From Lachnospiraceae bacterium (GTDB lineage: Bacteria > Bacillota > Clostridia > Lachnospirales > Lachnospiraceae): a stretch of DNA of 64,000 nt. The translations under genes and the position numbers were made by a program. The stretch covers positions 1 to 64,000 of the forward strand of contig SVFT01000006.1 in assembly GCA_015056735.1 (NCBI GenBank), written 5' to 3'. This document shows, piece after piece, positions 43,766-52,938 of the stretch (the first letter of the stretch is position 1; every line of letters begins with the position of its first letter). The notes under the pieces are model-generated. The model did no database searches, was not told where the DNA came from, and was given only the letters and a program-made list of their open reading frames with translations.

Positions 43766-44641
43766 ATGCAAACATATACGATCGCAAATAATCAGATCAG
43801 CGTCATGATCGGGCAGACCGGCGCAGAACCGCTCTCGCTGATCAAAGACGGCACGGAATATATCTGGCAGGGAGATCCGACCTTTTGGAAGAGCCACGCG
43901 CCCATCCTTTTCCCGATCTGCGGACGGCTTTTTGACGGCAAGTACACCTGGCACGGTAAGACGTACGAGATGAATCAGCACGGCTTTGCGCGCCACACCG
44001 ATTTCTCCGTAAAGGAGCAGACAAGGGAGTCGATCACGTTGGTTCTTACGGAAGATGAGAAAAGTTTGCAGCAATACCCTGTTCATTTCACCCTGGAGGT
44101 GTCCTATCATTTAGAGGGAAGCTCGCTTGAGATGTCGTTCCTCGTACGAAATGAGGATGAGGAGCCCATGCACTTTGGAATCGGCGGTCATCCCGGTTTT
44201 AACGTACCGCTGAAAAAGGGACTGAAATTCAGCGACTACTATCTGGAGTTTGCGGAAGAGTGCCGCCCGGCGCGTGTCGGCTTTACACCGGACTGTTTCT
44301 TGAGCGGCGATGATCCGGAATACAGATTGGAAGGCGGACGGAAGATCCGCCTGGATCATTCGATGTTTGATGAGGACGCTGTTTTCTTAAAACATATGTG
44401 CCGGGAGGTGACGCTGAAGTCTGATCTGGATGACAGAAAAGTCACATTACGTTATCCGAAAATGAATTATCTCGGTATCTGGCACAAGCCGGGGACGGAA
44501 GCGCCGTATGTGTGCATCGAACCCTGGACGTCGCTGCAGGCGCGCGGTGGCATCGTGGAAGAGATGACGGTAAAGTCCGACCTGATCACGATCATGCCGG
44601 GTGAAATATACCGTAACAAATGGATCATAACGGTGAGATAA
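43766..44641 (+). CDS. aldose 1-epimerase family protein (LacX/YeaD-like)
   Basis: This 291-residue galactose-mutarotase-fold protein has the pattern of the LacX-like branch: IGQTGAEPLSLIKDGTEYIW, HAPILFPICGRLFDGKY (about 42-58), MNQHGFARHTDFSV with the catalytic His, FGIGGHPGFNVPL, and LGIWHKPGTEAPYVCIEPW with the general-base Glu. It interconverts anomers of aldoses or sugar phosphates. The frame runs 60 codons further up across the terminator; ATG 43766 behind CAGGAGG is the start. Single gene. Confidence 0.9.
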   Translation: MQTYTIANNQISVMIGQTGAEPLSLIKDGTEYIWQGDPTFWKSHAPILFPICGRLFDGKYTWHGKTYEMNQHGFARHTDFSVKEQTRESITLVLTEDEKSLQQYPVHFTLEVSYHLEGSSLEMSFLVRNEDEEPMHFGIGGHPGFNVPLKKGLKFSDYYLEFAEECRPARVGFTPDCFLSGDDPEYRLEGGRKIRLDHSMFDEDAVFLKHMCREVTLKSDLDDRKVTLRYPKMNYLGIWHKPGTEAPYVCIEPWTSLQARGGIVEEMTVKSDLITIMPGEIYRNKWIITVR

Positions 44642-44748
44642 AAGCGACATATAATAAGGAATGTCGCAATTCAAATGACGTGATGGCCTGATTGCATATT
44701 TATGAGGGAACGATTATTCGCTATACTCCAGATATGTAACCAGGGATC

Positions 44749-44775
44749 ATGAAAGAGCAGGTACTACGTTGCTGA
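44749..44775 (+). CDS. possible 8-codon leader ORF overlapping the MMPL start
   Basis: ATG at 44749 opens MKEQVLRC and stops at 44775, overlapping the TTG start of the MMPL gene by 7 bases in another frame. A CAGGGA lies just upstream. Such an arrangement can couple translation, but it may be chance. Confidence 0.2.
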   Translation: MKEQVLRC

Positions 44776-47042
44776 AGCAGATTAAGAAATACTTTAAGAG
44801 AGTTACAACAGACAGCAAAAGACGAAAAAAGATAAGAACGGCCTATAAACGCCTTCGGGAAGCGCAGAAACTGGCGGATGAGCGGCTTCGTAAGATGAAG
44901 GAAAAAGGCGTAGCCAGAACCATTGTGAAGAAGCGTCACATCATGGAAATGGTGTTCCTTTTTCTCATGTTTACGTGTGCACTCAACGCGCCGTTTGTCC
45001 GTGTTAACTACGATCTGACGGAATACCTGCCGGATTACTCCACGTCCAAGCAGGCCATTAACCTGATGGAGGAGCAGTTCGGCTATCCCGGTACGGCGCG
45101 TATCATGATCGAAAACGTCTCGATCTATGAAGCGTTCATGTACAAGCAGATGATCGAAGACGTGGATACGGTCGATACCGTCACATGGATGAAGCGCGAT
45201 GTGTTCATGGGAGAAGACTTCCTTCGGATGAACAACGAGCGTGATTACTATAAAGACCGTTGCGCGGTGATGGACATCACATTCGAAAAAGGCGACAGCG
45301 CCGACGAGACAAAGGAAGCGATCGGCAAGATCCAAAAACTGCTGGGCGAGAAGGGCAAATTCTCCGGCCCTGCGGTTGAGAATAAATCACTGGAAGAGAC
45401 GCTGGCAAGCGAGATCAGGCTGATCATGGCGGCGGCTGTTGTCTTCATTTTGATCATCCTGATCCTGACAACGAGCTCCTGGGCGGAACCGTTTCTGTTC
45501 CTGTCTGTCATGGGCGTCGCGATCCTTCTGAATATGGGCAGCAACCTTTTTCTCGGTACGATCTCATTTATGAGCCATTCCGTGGCGGCTGTCCTGCAGC
45601 TTGCAACTTCGATGGACTATTCTGTGTTCCTGCTCCATACCTATATCAGACTTCTGCATGAACACCCGGAAGATAAGGAGAAGGCGATGGTCTGCGCGAT
45701 CGAAGAATCCGCAGTGCCGATCCTTTCGAGTGCTATGACGACATTCGTCGGATTTATGGCGCTTCTGATCATGCGCTTCGGTCTCGGACGTGATGTCGGT
45801 CTGGTCCTTGGAAAGAGTATCATCTGCAGTGTTATTACGGTTTTGTTCCTGATGCCGGCGCTGCTCCTTCGCTTCGGTGATCTGATCGATAAGACCAAGC
45901 ATAAAGAGATCATGCCGTCTTTTAAACACACGGCGAAGTTTGTATATAAGATGCGTTATGCGGCGCTGGTATTGATGATCATTCTTGCGATCCCGTGCTA
46001 CGTGGCGCAGTCGATGAACCATTTTACCTTCGGTAACAGCGCACTCGGAAAGAGTATCGGTACGAAGGTGTATACAGAGACTGCTGAGATCGAGGAGCGT
46101 TTCGGTCGGAGCAATCTTTACCTTCTGATGGTACCGAACGAAACGCCGATCAGAGAGCGCGCACTGGCCGATGAAGTGGAGAATCTCTATTTTGTCAAAA
46201 GTGTTACTGCGCTGTCCAAGATCCTGCCGGTCGGTATTCCGGAGAGCATCATTCCGAACAGCATCATCAGTAAGCTCCGGACGGACCGCTATACGCGTAT
46301 GCTCGTCTACACCAAGACAGAGAGCGAGAGCCCGCTTGCGTTCGAAACATGCGGAAAGCTTGAGCAGATCATGAAAAAATACTACCCGAACGATTCCTAT
46401 ATCGTCGGGAACACGCCGTCGACCATCGATGTAAAAGAATTGATGGTACCGGACTATACAAAGGTGAATATCCTGTCGCTCATTGCAGTCGGCATCGTTG
46501 TCGGCGTCGCATTCCACTCGGTATTGCTGCCGATCCTGGTGCTGATCCCGATCAATGTGGCGACGTTCCTCAATATGACGATCCCGTACCTTTCGGCGGA
46601 GAGCTTCATGTTTAACGGCTTTATCGTCGTAAGCTGCATCCAGCTTGGCGCGACGGTCGATTATTCGATCCTATTGACCAATAATTATATGTTTAACCGT
46701 GAACGCGGCGTCGAACGGAAAAAAGCGGCACTTGACGCTTTGCAGCGAAGCATCCTGTCGATTATCACATCCGGTCTCATCCTGACGGTCGCGGGTTATG
46801 GCGTATATAAGATCTCGTCTGTCGATGCGATCTCATCACTCGGACACCTGATCGGCCGAGGCGGTTTCTTAAGCATGCTGATGGTTATCTTCGGCGTACC
46901 GGCGCTCCTGACCGTATTTGATAAGTGGATCTTTAAGGAAAAAGAGTTAAAGGCAAAATGGAAAGAGAAGCGAATGATCAAAAAGCAGGCGGCTTTGGAG
47001 AAAGGAGGGGATGCAGATGATGCGAATGAAAAAGAAGAATAA
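44769..47042 (+). CDS. MMPL/RND superfamily transporter
   Basis: This 757-residue membrane protein has the RND layout: a basic cytoplasmic N-terminus (about 1-55), TM1 (about 58-75), extracytoplasmic domain 1, TM2-6 (about 215-385) with the SMDYSVFLLHTYI proton-relay-like motif, a second extracytoplasmic domain (about 430-590), and TM8-12 (ATVDYSILLTNNYMFNRERG). MMPL proteins export lipids, envelope precursors or peptides using the proton gradient. The start is TTG 44769 with only a modest GAGCAGG; a later ATG at codon 43 is possible. The 3' end overlaps the next gene by 26 bp, tying the two together. Confidence 0.88.
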   Translation: MLKQIKKYFKRVTTDSKRRKKIRTAYKRLREAQKLADERLRKMKEKGVARTIVKKRHIMEMVFLFLMFTCALNAPFVRVNYDLTEYLPDYSTSKQAINLMEEQFGYPGTARIMIENVSIYEAFMYKQMIEDVDTVDTVTWMKRDVFMGEDFLRMNNERDYYKDRCAVMDITFEKGDSADETKEAIGKIQKLLGEKGKFSGPAVENKSLEETLASEIRLIMAAAVVFILIILILTTSSWAEPFLFLSVMGVAILLNMGSNLFLGTISFMSHSVAAVLQLATSMDYSVFLLHTYIRLLHEHPEDKEKAMVCAIEESAVPILSSAMTTFVGFMALLIMRFGLGRDVGLVLGKSIICSVITVLFLMPALLLRFGDLIDKTKHKEIMPSFKHTAKFVYKMRYAALVLMIILAIPCYVAQSMNHFTFGNSALGKSIGTKVYTETAEIEERFGRSNLYLLMVPNETPIRERALADEVENLYFVKSVTALSKILPVGIPESIIPNSIISKLRTDRYTRMLVYTKTESESPLAFETCGKLEQIMKKYYPNDSYIVGNTPSTIDVKELMVPDYTKVNILSLIAVGIVVGVAFHSVLLPILVLIPINVATFLNMTIPYLSAESFMFNGFIVVSCIQLGATVDYSILLTNNYMFNRERGVERKKAALDALQRSILSIITSGLILTVAGYGVYKISSVDAISSLGHLIGRGGFLSMLMVIFGVPALLTVFDKWIFKEKELKAKWKEKRMIKKQAALEKGGDADDANEKEE

Positions 47043-48903
47043 AACGATATACAGGGCTGCATCGATCGCATTATCAGCGATCATCCTGACTCTATCTGCC
47101 GGTTCCGGCGTACGCGCAGCCGCACCTGCCGTAACGGTTGACGAGACGATGTACGTCAACCTTGACTATTATGGGAACCTCGCGGAAGTCAATGTGGTAA
47201 AAGGCTGTTCCATGAACGGCAACACGACCGTTACAGATTACGGTACCTATACTGCAGTCGAAAATATGACGAACCTCGCGAAGCCTGTGATCGAGGGTGA
47301 CAAAGTGACATGGGATCTTTCGAATGAGACAGATCAGCTTTTCTATTTCAGCGGAAAGGTCGATCCTGCGAAAACAGAGCTACCCTGGACATTTGATGTC
47401 AGCTACAGGCTGAACGGAAAAGAGCGTAAAGCACAGGATCTTGCCGGTGCTTCCGGCATGGTCACCACGATCATCGATGTAAAGCCTAATCCAAAGGCAT
47501 CGGATTATCTGCGGAACAATATGATCCTGCTTGTCGGAAGCTACGTGGATCAGGACAGCGATAACTATTCGCTTGATGCTCCCGGCGCGGAGATCCAGAC
47601 GATCGGTACGAAGAAGGCGATCCTCTTTATGGCGCTTCCGGGCGAAGAGGGAAGCTTCCGTGTAGATATCGGTACGAACAATTATGAGAACATCGGTATG
47701 CTCATGATGATGATGCCGGCGACACTGTCCTCGCTGGACCGCATCTCCGATATTCGCGAAGTAAAGGATAAAGTGCGTGATTCGCTGGATGGCATGAGCG
47801 ACAGCGCCAATATCATCTTTGATAACATGCTCGGCATGAAGAGCAGTCTGGAGATCACACAGGAAGGCCTTCGTGCGGCAAAAGAAGCAAAGAAAATCTA
47901 TGACGGAAGACGCGATCAGATTAAGAATGATGCGGATGCGGCGATCAATTCCCTGGACGGGATCATGAACACACTGACACTCCTGTCAGCACAGACCGCT
48001 GTCGAGAAAGAAGACTTTAACAGCGCGATGGATCAGCTCGATGCGATCCGCCACAGCGTTTATGATCTTCATGATTACATGGATGACATGGAAGACGCGA
48101 GCAAAGACCTGGAGGATGCACTTGATGATATCAGGCATGTCATGAAGGACAATGTCAGTGACAGTGACTTGAGTGATATTCAGAATGCACTTGCGGTGAT
48201 CTATGCGAGTGGATCCGATCCGGAAAAAGCGGCTGGCGGTGTTCTTGCCAAGATGGCGGCAACCTTCAGCAAGGTTTCCAAATCGAGCATTCCCGGTGTC
48301 AAAGAATCCGAGTCGTTGATTCACGAACTTGGAAATGTTACGAATAAGGCCAAAGAGCTAATCAACGAGACGAATGCACTCGGCGGTCACATGACGCAGG
48401 ATTATAAAGAGCACATGATGACGCTGATCGATGAACTTCAGATGCTGCTTGATAACACCAATATGACAATCTATGCAACGCAGACCTCGCTTCGCAGCAT
48501 TCGCGAGCTGATGGATGCGACAGAAAAGAGTCTCGATAAGGCGATCGACAGCTCTCTGACAGGCATGATCGGTGTGCTTGACGGTGCGATCGGTATCACG
48601 AACGGTACAGAGACGTTCCGCAGCGCAAAGGATACGATGAAGAATGCGATCGAGGATGAGATCGATGAGATCGAAGACGAGACGAATATTCTGAACATCG
48701 ATACAGGACTTGACTTCCCGTCCTTTACCTCGACGAAGAATCCGACACCGACCAGTATGCAGATCATCCTGCGTACGGAAGAGATCCGTGTGGACGATTC
48801 GATCGATGCAGTGATCGATATTGAAGGAGGCAGCAAAGAAGAGACTGTCTGGGATCGTTTGAAGGCGCTGTTTATGCGACTGTTTGGATGGCTGTTTGAC
48901 TAG
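47017..48903 (+). CDS. secreted coiled-coil protein partnered with the MMPL transporter
   Basis: This 628-residue protein has a signal peptide (ALSAIILTLSAGSGVRAAA), a beta-rich N-terminal domain (about 35-235; YVNLDYYGNLAEVNVVKGC, WDLSNETDQLFYFSG), long helical coiled coils (about 240-520, including LDQLDDMEDASKDLEDALDD-type heptads), and an amphipathic or membrane-seeking C-terminus (RLKALFMRLFGWLFD). I do not know a named family; the layout recalls Pip/YhgE-like or adaptor proteins that accompany RND pumps. Several ATGs lie at the 5' end; GGAGGGG is best spaced from ATG 47017. It overlaps the MMPL gene, so the pair likely forms one export system. Confidence 0.78.
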   Translation: MMRMKKKNKTIYRAASIALSAIILTLSAGSGVRAAAPAVTVDETMYVNLDYYGNLAEVNVVKGCSMNGNTTVTDYGTYTAVENMTNLAKPVIEGDKVTWDLSNETDQLFYFSGKVDPAKTELPWTFDVSYRLNGKERKAQDLAGASGMVTTIIDVKPNPKASDYLRNNMILLVGSYVDQDSDNYSLDAPGAEIQTIGTKKAILFMALPGEEGSFRVDIGTNNYENIGMLMMMMPATLSSLDRISDIREVKDKVRDSLDGMSDSANIIFDNMLGMKSSLEITQEGLRAAKEAKKIYDGRRDQIKNDADAAINSLDGIMNTLTLLSAQTAVEKEDFNSAMDQLDAIRHSVYDLHDYMDDMEDASKDLEDALDDIRHVMKDNVSDSDLSDIQNALAVIYASGSDPEKAAGGVLAKMAATFSKVSKSSIPGVKESESLIHELGNVTNKAKELINETNALGGHMTQDYKEHMMTLIDELQMLLDNTNMTIYATQTSLRSIRELMDATEKSLDKAIDSSLTGMIGVLDGAIGITNGTETFRSAKDTMKNAIEDEIDEIEDETNILNIDTGLDFPSFTSTKNPTPTSMQIILRTEEIRVDDSIDAVIDIEGGSKEETVWDRLKALFMRLFGWLFD

Positions 48904-49036
48904 GCGCGACTTGAAATCCACACGGTATTTGAGTAAACTGAAATAGTAAGAAATGTGTATTGAAACAGGAAGCACGATACAGTATCCTGCGTCCATGATG
49001 AGGGTACGGATCGTGTGGACATAAGGCGTCGCTGCT

Positions 49037-49067
49037 GCATGATCATACATGCGGATGGCGAAGCCAT
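49037..49067 (+). promoter_or_regulatory. two hairpins in the leader of the antiterminator gene
   Basis: GCATG-ATCATA-CATGC (49037-49052) and ATGGC-GAA-GCCAT (49055-49067) are adjacent perfect 5-bp stems about 20 bp before the GTG. LoaP-type antiterminators are known to need an RNA hairpin in the leader of their target operon, so one of these is a candidate recognition element. The rest of the 185-bp gap (48904-49088) holds no gene. Confidence 0.45.
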
Positions 49068-49088
49068 GCTATTTGGAGGAAGCGCTCT

Positions 49089-49844
49089 GTGTGGTATGTG
49101 ATCCAGACCAGAACCGGTGAAGAGTCGCGTGTAGTGACAATGATCGAAGGCTTAAATAAGCAGATCGGAGACGTGAAATGTATCGTTCCGCTTTTTGAGC
49201 AGGTAAGAAGAAGCGCAACCTCCTATAAGATCTGTATCAGACGCATGTTTCCGGGATACATTCTTGCAGAGGCGGACGATCCGGAAGCAGTGGCTGAAGC
49301 ACTGAAGATCGTTCCCGAGTTTACCAGAATGCTCGGAACCAAAGAGGCGGATGAGGGGATCCTGTTTCTTCCGATCGCGGATGAAGATGTTTCCTTTATG
49401 AACGCGCTTTTGGAAGATGGGATGCTTCGATTGAGTTATCTGCAGCTGGTTAAGGGCAGGATCGATCGTGTCATCGGTCCGCTTGCGGCATATGCCGGAA
49501 ATATCACGCATCTTGATATTCAGCACAGACGTGCGATCGTCGAGAAAAAGATCTTCGGAAAGCATCGCAAAATCTGCTTTGGATTATGGGTCGACGGCGA
49601 TCCTGAAAATGCCTGGATACAAGAACAGGTAAAAAGCGGGAAGACAGGGGTCATTCCGCAGCAAAGCTATGATATCGGATTCCGCGAAGGGGATGTCGTT
49701 CATGGGATCAATGGGATGTATGAAGAGAACGAGATGCGTGTTCTTCGTGTGGACGCAGTGAAGAGAACACTCGTTGTCGAATTGGAATTGTTTGGACGGA
49801 AACTGCCAATATCCGTTCCGGCAGACAATGTGGTTAAAAAATGA
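49089..49844 (+). CDS. loaP: LoaP/NusG-type processive antiterminator
   Basis: This 251-residue NusG paralogue has an NGN domain (about 1-115; MWYVIQTRTGEESRV, IVPLFEQVRRS, RRMFPGYILAE, RMLGTKEADEG) and a first KOW (about 125-165; VKGRIDRVIGPLAAYAGNIT). A second KOW-like module lies about 200-251 (FREGDVVHGINGMYEENEMR). LoaP and UpxY/RfaH relatives prevent termination in long polysaccharide or secondary-metabolite operons. This gene stands first in a long run of surface-polymer genes on one strand, which fits exactly. The start is GTG 49089 with TTTGGAGGA about 10 nt upstream, and the end overlaps the next gene by 4 bp. Confidence 0.87.
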   Translation: MWYVIQTRTGEESRVVTMIEGLNKQIGDVKCIVPLFEQVRRSATSYKICIRRMFPGYILAEADDPEAVAEALKIVPEFTRMLGTKEADEGILFLPIADEDVSFMNALLEDGMLRLSYLQLVKGRIDRVIGPLAAYAGNITHLDIQHRRAIVEKKIFGKHRKICFGLWVDGDPENAWIQEQVKSGKTGVIPQQSYDIGFREGDVVHGINGMYEENEMRVLRVDAVKRTLVVELELFGRKLPISVPADNVVKK

Positions 49845-51196
49845 AGAAAGTGATCACGTATGGCTCTTTTGATCTGTTTCATGAGGGCCATTATCAATTA
49901 CTGAAAAGAGCAAAAGCCCTTGGTGACCACCTGACAGTAGGGGTCACTACGGAGCATTTTGACCAGATGCGCGGGAAGCTGAATCTGGCCGATTCACTCA
50001 TGACCAGGATTGAGAATGTCAGGAAGACAGGTTTTGCCGATGAGATCATTGTCGAGGATCATGAGGGTCAGAAGATCGAAGACATCCAGCGCTACGGAAT
50101 CGATGTGTTCACGCTTGGAAGCGACTGGGAAGGCCGGTTTGATTATCTGAAGCAGTACTGTGAGGTAATCTATCTGCCTCGAACTGCAGGTATCTCTTCT
50201 ACGGCGCTTCGCGAAGGACGTCACAAGATCGTTCGCATCGGGATCATCGGAACGGGGCGTATTGCGCCGCGTTTTTTCAAAGAGACGAGTTTCGTTTCCG
50301 GTATCGAAGTTGTGAATGCTTTCAATCCCGAGAAGGAGAGCGCAAAGCGATTTGGCGATCTGTATCAGGTGCGCGTTCATACGGATGACTTTGACAGATT
50401 CCTTTCAGAGACGGACGCAGTGTATGTGGCATCCCCGAATGAGACACACAGTGATTACGTTCGCAATGCACTAACAGCCGGTAAGCACGTTCTTTGTGAA
50501 AAGCCCATGACCTTTACGTACGCGGAGGCGGTGGAGCTTTATGAGCTTGCCAAAAAGAACAAAGTGACCTTGATGGAAGGCATCCGGACCGCATATATCC
50601 CCGGCTTTTCGCAGCTTTTGTCAGTGGCAAAGAGCGGCGTGATCGGCGAGATCTGCGATGTGAATGCATGCTTTACGAGAATCGGTGCGCCGGGTTCCAG
50701 AGAGATGACGGACGCCAAGTACAGCGGGGCATTTCTGGAATACAGCAGTTATACGATGCTGCCGATCTTTAAACTGTTCGGAAAAGATTACAGGAAAGTG
50801 GAAATTGAGAGCATCTACGGGAAGGATGGGATCGACATCTTTACCAAGGTGCACTTTTATTATGATAATAAGCTTGCAACGGCGGAGTCCGGTGCGGGCG
50901 TTAAGTCGGAGGGTCAGCTCGTTATTTCCGGTACGCAGGGGTATATCCTTGCAAAGTCACCGTGGTGGCTTACCCGGGAGTTTGATGTACGCTATGAGGA
51001 CCCGAATAAGATCGATCATTATGAGACTGCTTTCAGCGGTGAAGACGGTTTGCGTTATGAGATTGCCGAGTTTGTATCCAAGATCAACGGGACCGGCGGC
51101 AATGATTACAAATTAACTGCGGGGGAATCCATTGCCATGGCGGATGTCGTGGAGAAGTTTATGAAGAAGCGAAAGGAATACCAGGACAGACTGTGA
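49841..51196 (+). CDS. cytidylyltransferase fused to a Gfo/Idh/MocA oxidoreductase
   Basis: This 451-residue fusion has an N-terminal TagD-like glycerol-3-phosphate cytidylyltransferase (1-127) with the HxGH site FHEGH (13-17), TLGSDWEGRF (91-100) and ISSTALR (118-124). It then passes directly into a Gfo/Idh/MocA NAD(P) domain starting GIIGTGRIA (134-142), with SPNETHSDYV, the catalytic-type CEKPM and a C-terminal dimerisation domain. The combined enzyme may make a polyol phosphate or sugar derivative and activate it with CTP. ATG 49841 overlaps loaP; the stop overlaps the next oxidoreductase (GTGA). Both halves look intact. The exact substrate is unknown. Confidence 0.86.
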   Translation: MKKVITYGSFDLFHEGHYQLLKRAKALGDHLTVGVTTEHFDQMRGKLNLADSLMTRIENVRKTGFADEIIVEDHEGQKIEDIQRYGIDVFTLGSDWEGRFDYLKQYCEVIYLPRTAGISSTALREGRHKIVRIGIIGTGRIAPRFFKETSFVSGIEVVNAFNPEKESAKRFGDLYQVRVHTDDFDRFLSETDAVYVASPNETHSDYVRNALTAGKHVLCEKPMTFTYAEAVELYELAKKNKVTLMEGIRTAYIPGFSQLLSVAKSGVIGEICDVNACFTRIGAPGSREMTDAKYSGAFLEYSSYTMLPIFKLFGKDYRKVEIESIYGKDGIDIFTKVHFYYDNKLATAESGAGVKSEGQLVISGTQGYILAKSPWWLTREFDVRYEDPNKIDHYETAFSGEDGLRYEIAEFVSKINGTGGNDYKLTAGESIAMADVVEKFMKKRKEYQDRL

Positions 51197-52185
51197 TCAG
51201 ACTGGGGATCATCGGAACCGGAAGAATCGCGAGACGCTTTGTCCCGGAGGCTTTGTGCGTAGAAGGCCTTACGGTTACGGCGGTGTATAATCCGCACAAA
51301 GGGAGCGCGGAGCGATTTGTGCAGGCTGTGTGCCGGGAGATGGAGGTCCTCGGAACGGATGACCCTGATGCGTTTTGGGATCTTGTCGATGCCGTGTATA
51401 TCGCATCGCCGCATGAGACGCATGCGGACTATATTCAGAAGTCTTTGGACAGAAATAAGCATGTTCTTTGCGAAAAGCCGCTGGCCTTAAAACGTGCGGA
51501 CGCTGAGGCGTGCTTTTTTTATGCAAAGGAAAAAGGTTTTGTGCTGATGGAAGGCATCAAGACCGCATACTGCCCCGGTTATCGCAAGGTGCTCGAACTT
51601 GTGGGAAGTGGCATGATCGGAGAGATCAGATATATCGACAGCTGCTTTACAAAGCTGGAGAAGGCGGAAAACCGCGAGCTGACAGATATCAAATACGGTG
51701 GAAGTTTTACGGAATTAGGGAGCTATGTGATGCTCCCTATATTTGATTTAGTAGATGGATCGGGGGATCCGGCCTTTTCATCTGTTTATGACGGAAAGGG
51801 CATCGACCTTTTTACACGGGTGTCGATAGGCGGCGCGGGATATATCGCTTCTGCAGAGTGTGGTCTGGGTGTCAAGTCGGAGGGAAGACTCCTGATCGGT
51901 GGCACGAAGGGCTTCATCAAAGTGGGTGCACCGTGGTGGAAGACAAGCCGGATCGAGGTGCATTTTGAGGACGAATCCAAGACGTTGCATTTTGACGAGC
52001 CGTTTGAAGGTGACGGTCTTCGTTATGAGATCGCGGCGTTTACTGATCTGATCAGATACGGAAAGAGCGATGTAGCGGATAGCAGGTCCAAGGAGCGCAG
52101 CATTTGGATGGCGGCGCTGATGGAACAGTTTTTGACAGGGAGAGAAGCTGATCGGCAGCAGACTTCCGTCAGAGGAGGCAGATAG
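51193..52185 (+). CDS. Gfo/Idh/MocA family oxidoreductase
   Basis: This 330-residue NAD(P)-dependent oxidoreductase is a close parallel of the C-terminal half of the preceding fusion: LGIIGTGRIARRFVPEAL, SPHETHADYI, CEKPLALKRADAEA and MEGIKTAYCPGY correspond block by block. It therefore probably arose by duplication, with or without the cytidylyltransferase. The start is GTG 51193 overlapping the previous stop. It likely acts in the same alditol or sugar pathway. Substrate unknown. Confidence 0.87.
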   Translation: MIRLGIIGTGRIARRFVPEALCVEGLTVTAVYNPHKGSAERFVQAVCREMEVLGTDDPDAFWDLVDAVYIASPHETHADYIQKSLDRNKHVLCEKPLALKRADAEACFFYAKEKGFVLMEGIKTAYCPGYRKVLELVGSGMIGEIRYIDSCFTKLEKAENRELTDIKYGGSFTELGSYVMLPIFDLVDGSGDPAFSSVYDGKGIDLFTRVSIGGAGYIASAECGLGVKSEGRLLIGGTKGFIKVGAPWWKTSRIEVHFEDESKTLHFDEPFEGDGLRYEIAAFTDLIRYGKSDVADSRSKERSIWMAALMEQFLTGREADRQQTSVRGGR

Positions 52186-52188
52186 AAG

Positions 52189-52920
52189 ATGAAGATATGG
52201 GCACACAGAGGATGCAGCCAGCTGTATCCGGAGAATACATTGCTTTCGTTTGAGAAGGCAGCAGCACTTTTTGAAAGAGGTCTTACCGGGATCGAGCTGG
52301 ATGTGCAGCTGACTCGGGATGGAGAGATCGTTGTGATCCATGATGAACGGATCGATCGAACGACGGACGGATATGGGTTCGTCAGGGACTATACGCTTTC
52401 AGAGCTCAAAACATTCCATATCCATTCCGGAATGGCGGAAGCGGAGCGTATTCCAACACTGGCTGAAGTGCTGGATCTGATCGAGGCTCGCATGCGGAAA
52501 GGATTCCGATTGAACATCGAGCTGAAGAACGGTGTCTATCCGTACCCCGGAATGGAAGAAAAAGTCCATGCGCTGGTAGAGCGGTACGGGCTTCATAAGC
52601 AGGTGGTCTATTCAAGCTTTCATGCAAGGTCGCTTTCCGTCATGAGAAGCATTGACCCGCATGTGGAGATCGGGATTCTGGACGGAAGGGTTTCGGACTG
52701 TCTGTATAAGTTAAAAGGCGGATGTGGTGCCGGTGCGCTTCATCCCGCGGGCTGGGGGATCGACCTTCCGAAAGATGAGCTCGCAGGATATATCGTGCGA
52801 GCGTGGTTTAGCGGACACCTGTATCCGGAAAAGCCGACCGGTGGAAAGATGGATCTGCAGGCCTTGGAAGAAAAAGGTGTGACCGACGTTTTCTTAAATG
52901 AGCCGGAAGCATATCTGTAA
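52189..52920 (+). CDS. glycerophosphodiester phosphodiesterase family protein
   Basis: This 243-residue GDPD TIM barrel is cytoplasmic (no signal peptide). Catalytic motifs are IWAHRGCSQLYPENTLLSFE with the HR and E-N-T set, GIELDVQLTRDGEIVVIHDE with metal ligands E, D and the catalytic His, and NIELKNGVYPYP. It cleaves glycerophosphodiesters; in a teichoic-acid-like locus it could trim polymer or recycle glycerol phosphate for CDP-glycerol synthesis. GGAGGCAG lies before ATG 52189, 3 nt after the previous stop. Confidence 0.9.
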   Translation: MKIWAHRGCSQLYPENTLLSFEKAAALFERGLTGIELDVQLTRDGEIVVIHDERIDRTTDGYGFVRDYTLSELKTFHIHSGMAEAERIPTLAEVLDLIEARMRKGFRLNIELKNGVYPYPGMEEKVHALVERYGLHKQVVYSSFHARSLSVMRSIDPHVEIGILDGRVSDCLYKLKGGCGAGALHPAGWGIDLPKDELAGYIVRAWFSGHLYPEKPTGGKMDLQALEEKGVTDVFLNEPEAYL

Positions 52921-52938
52921 GATCGAGAGAGCGGGAGT

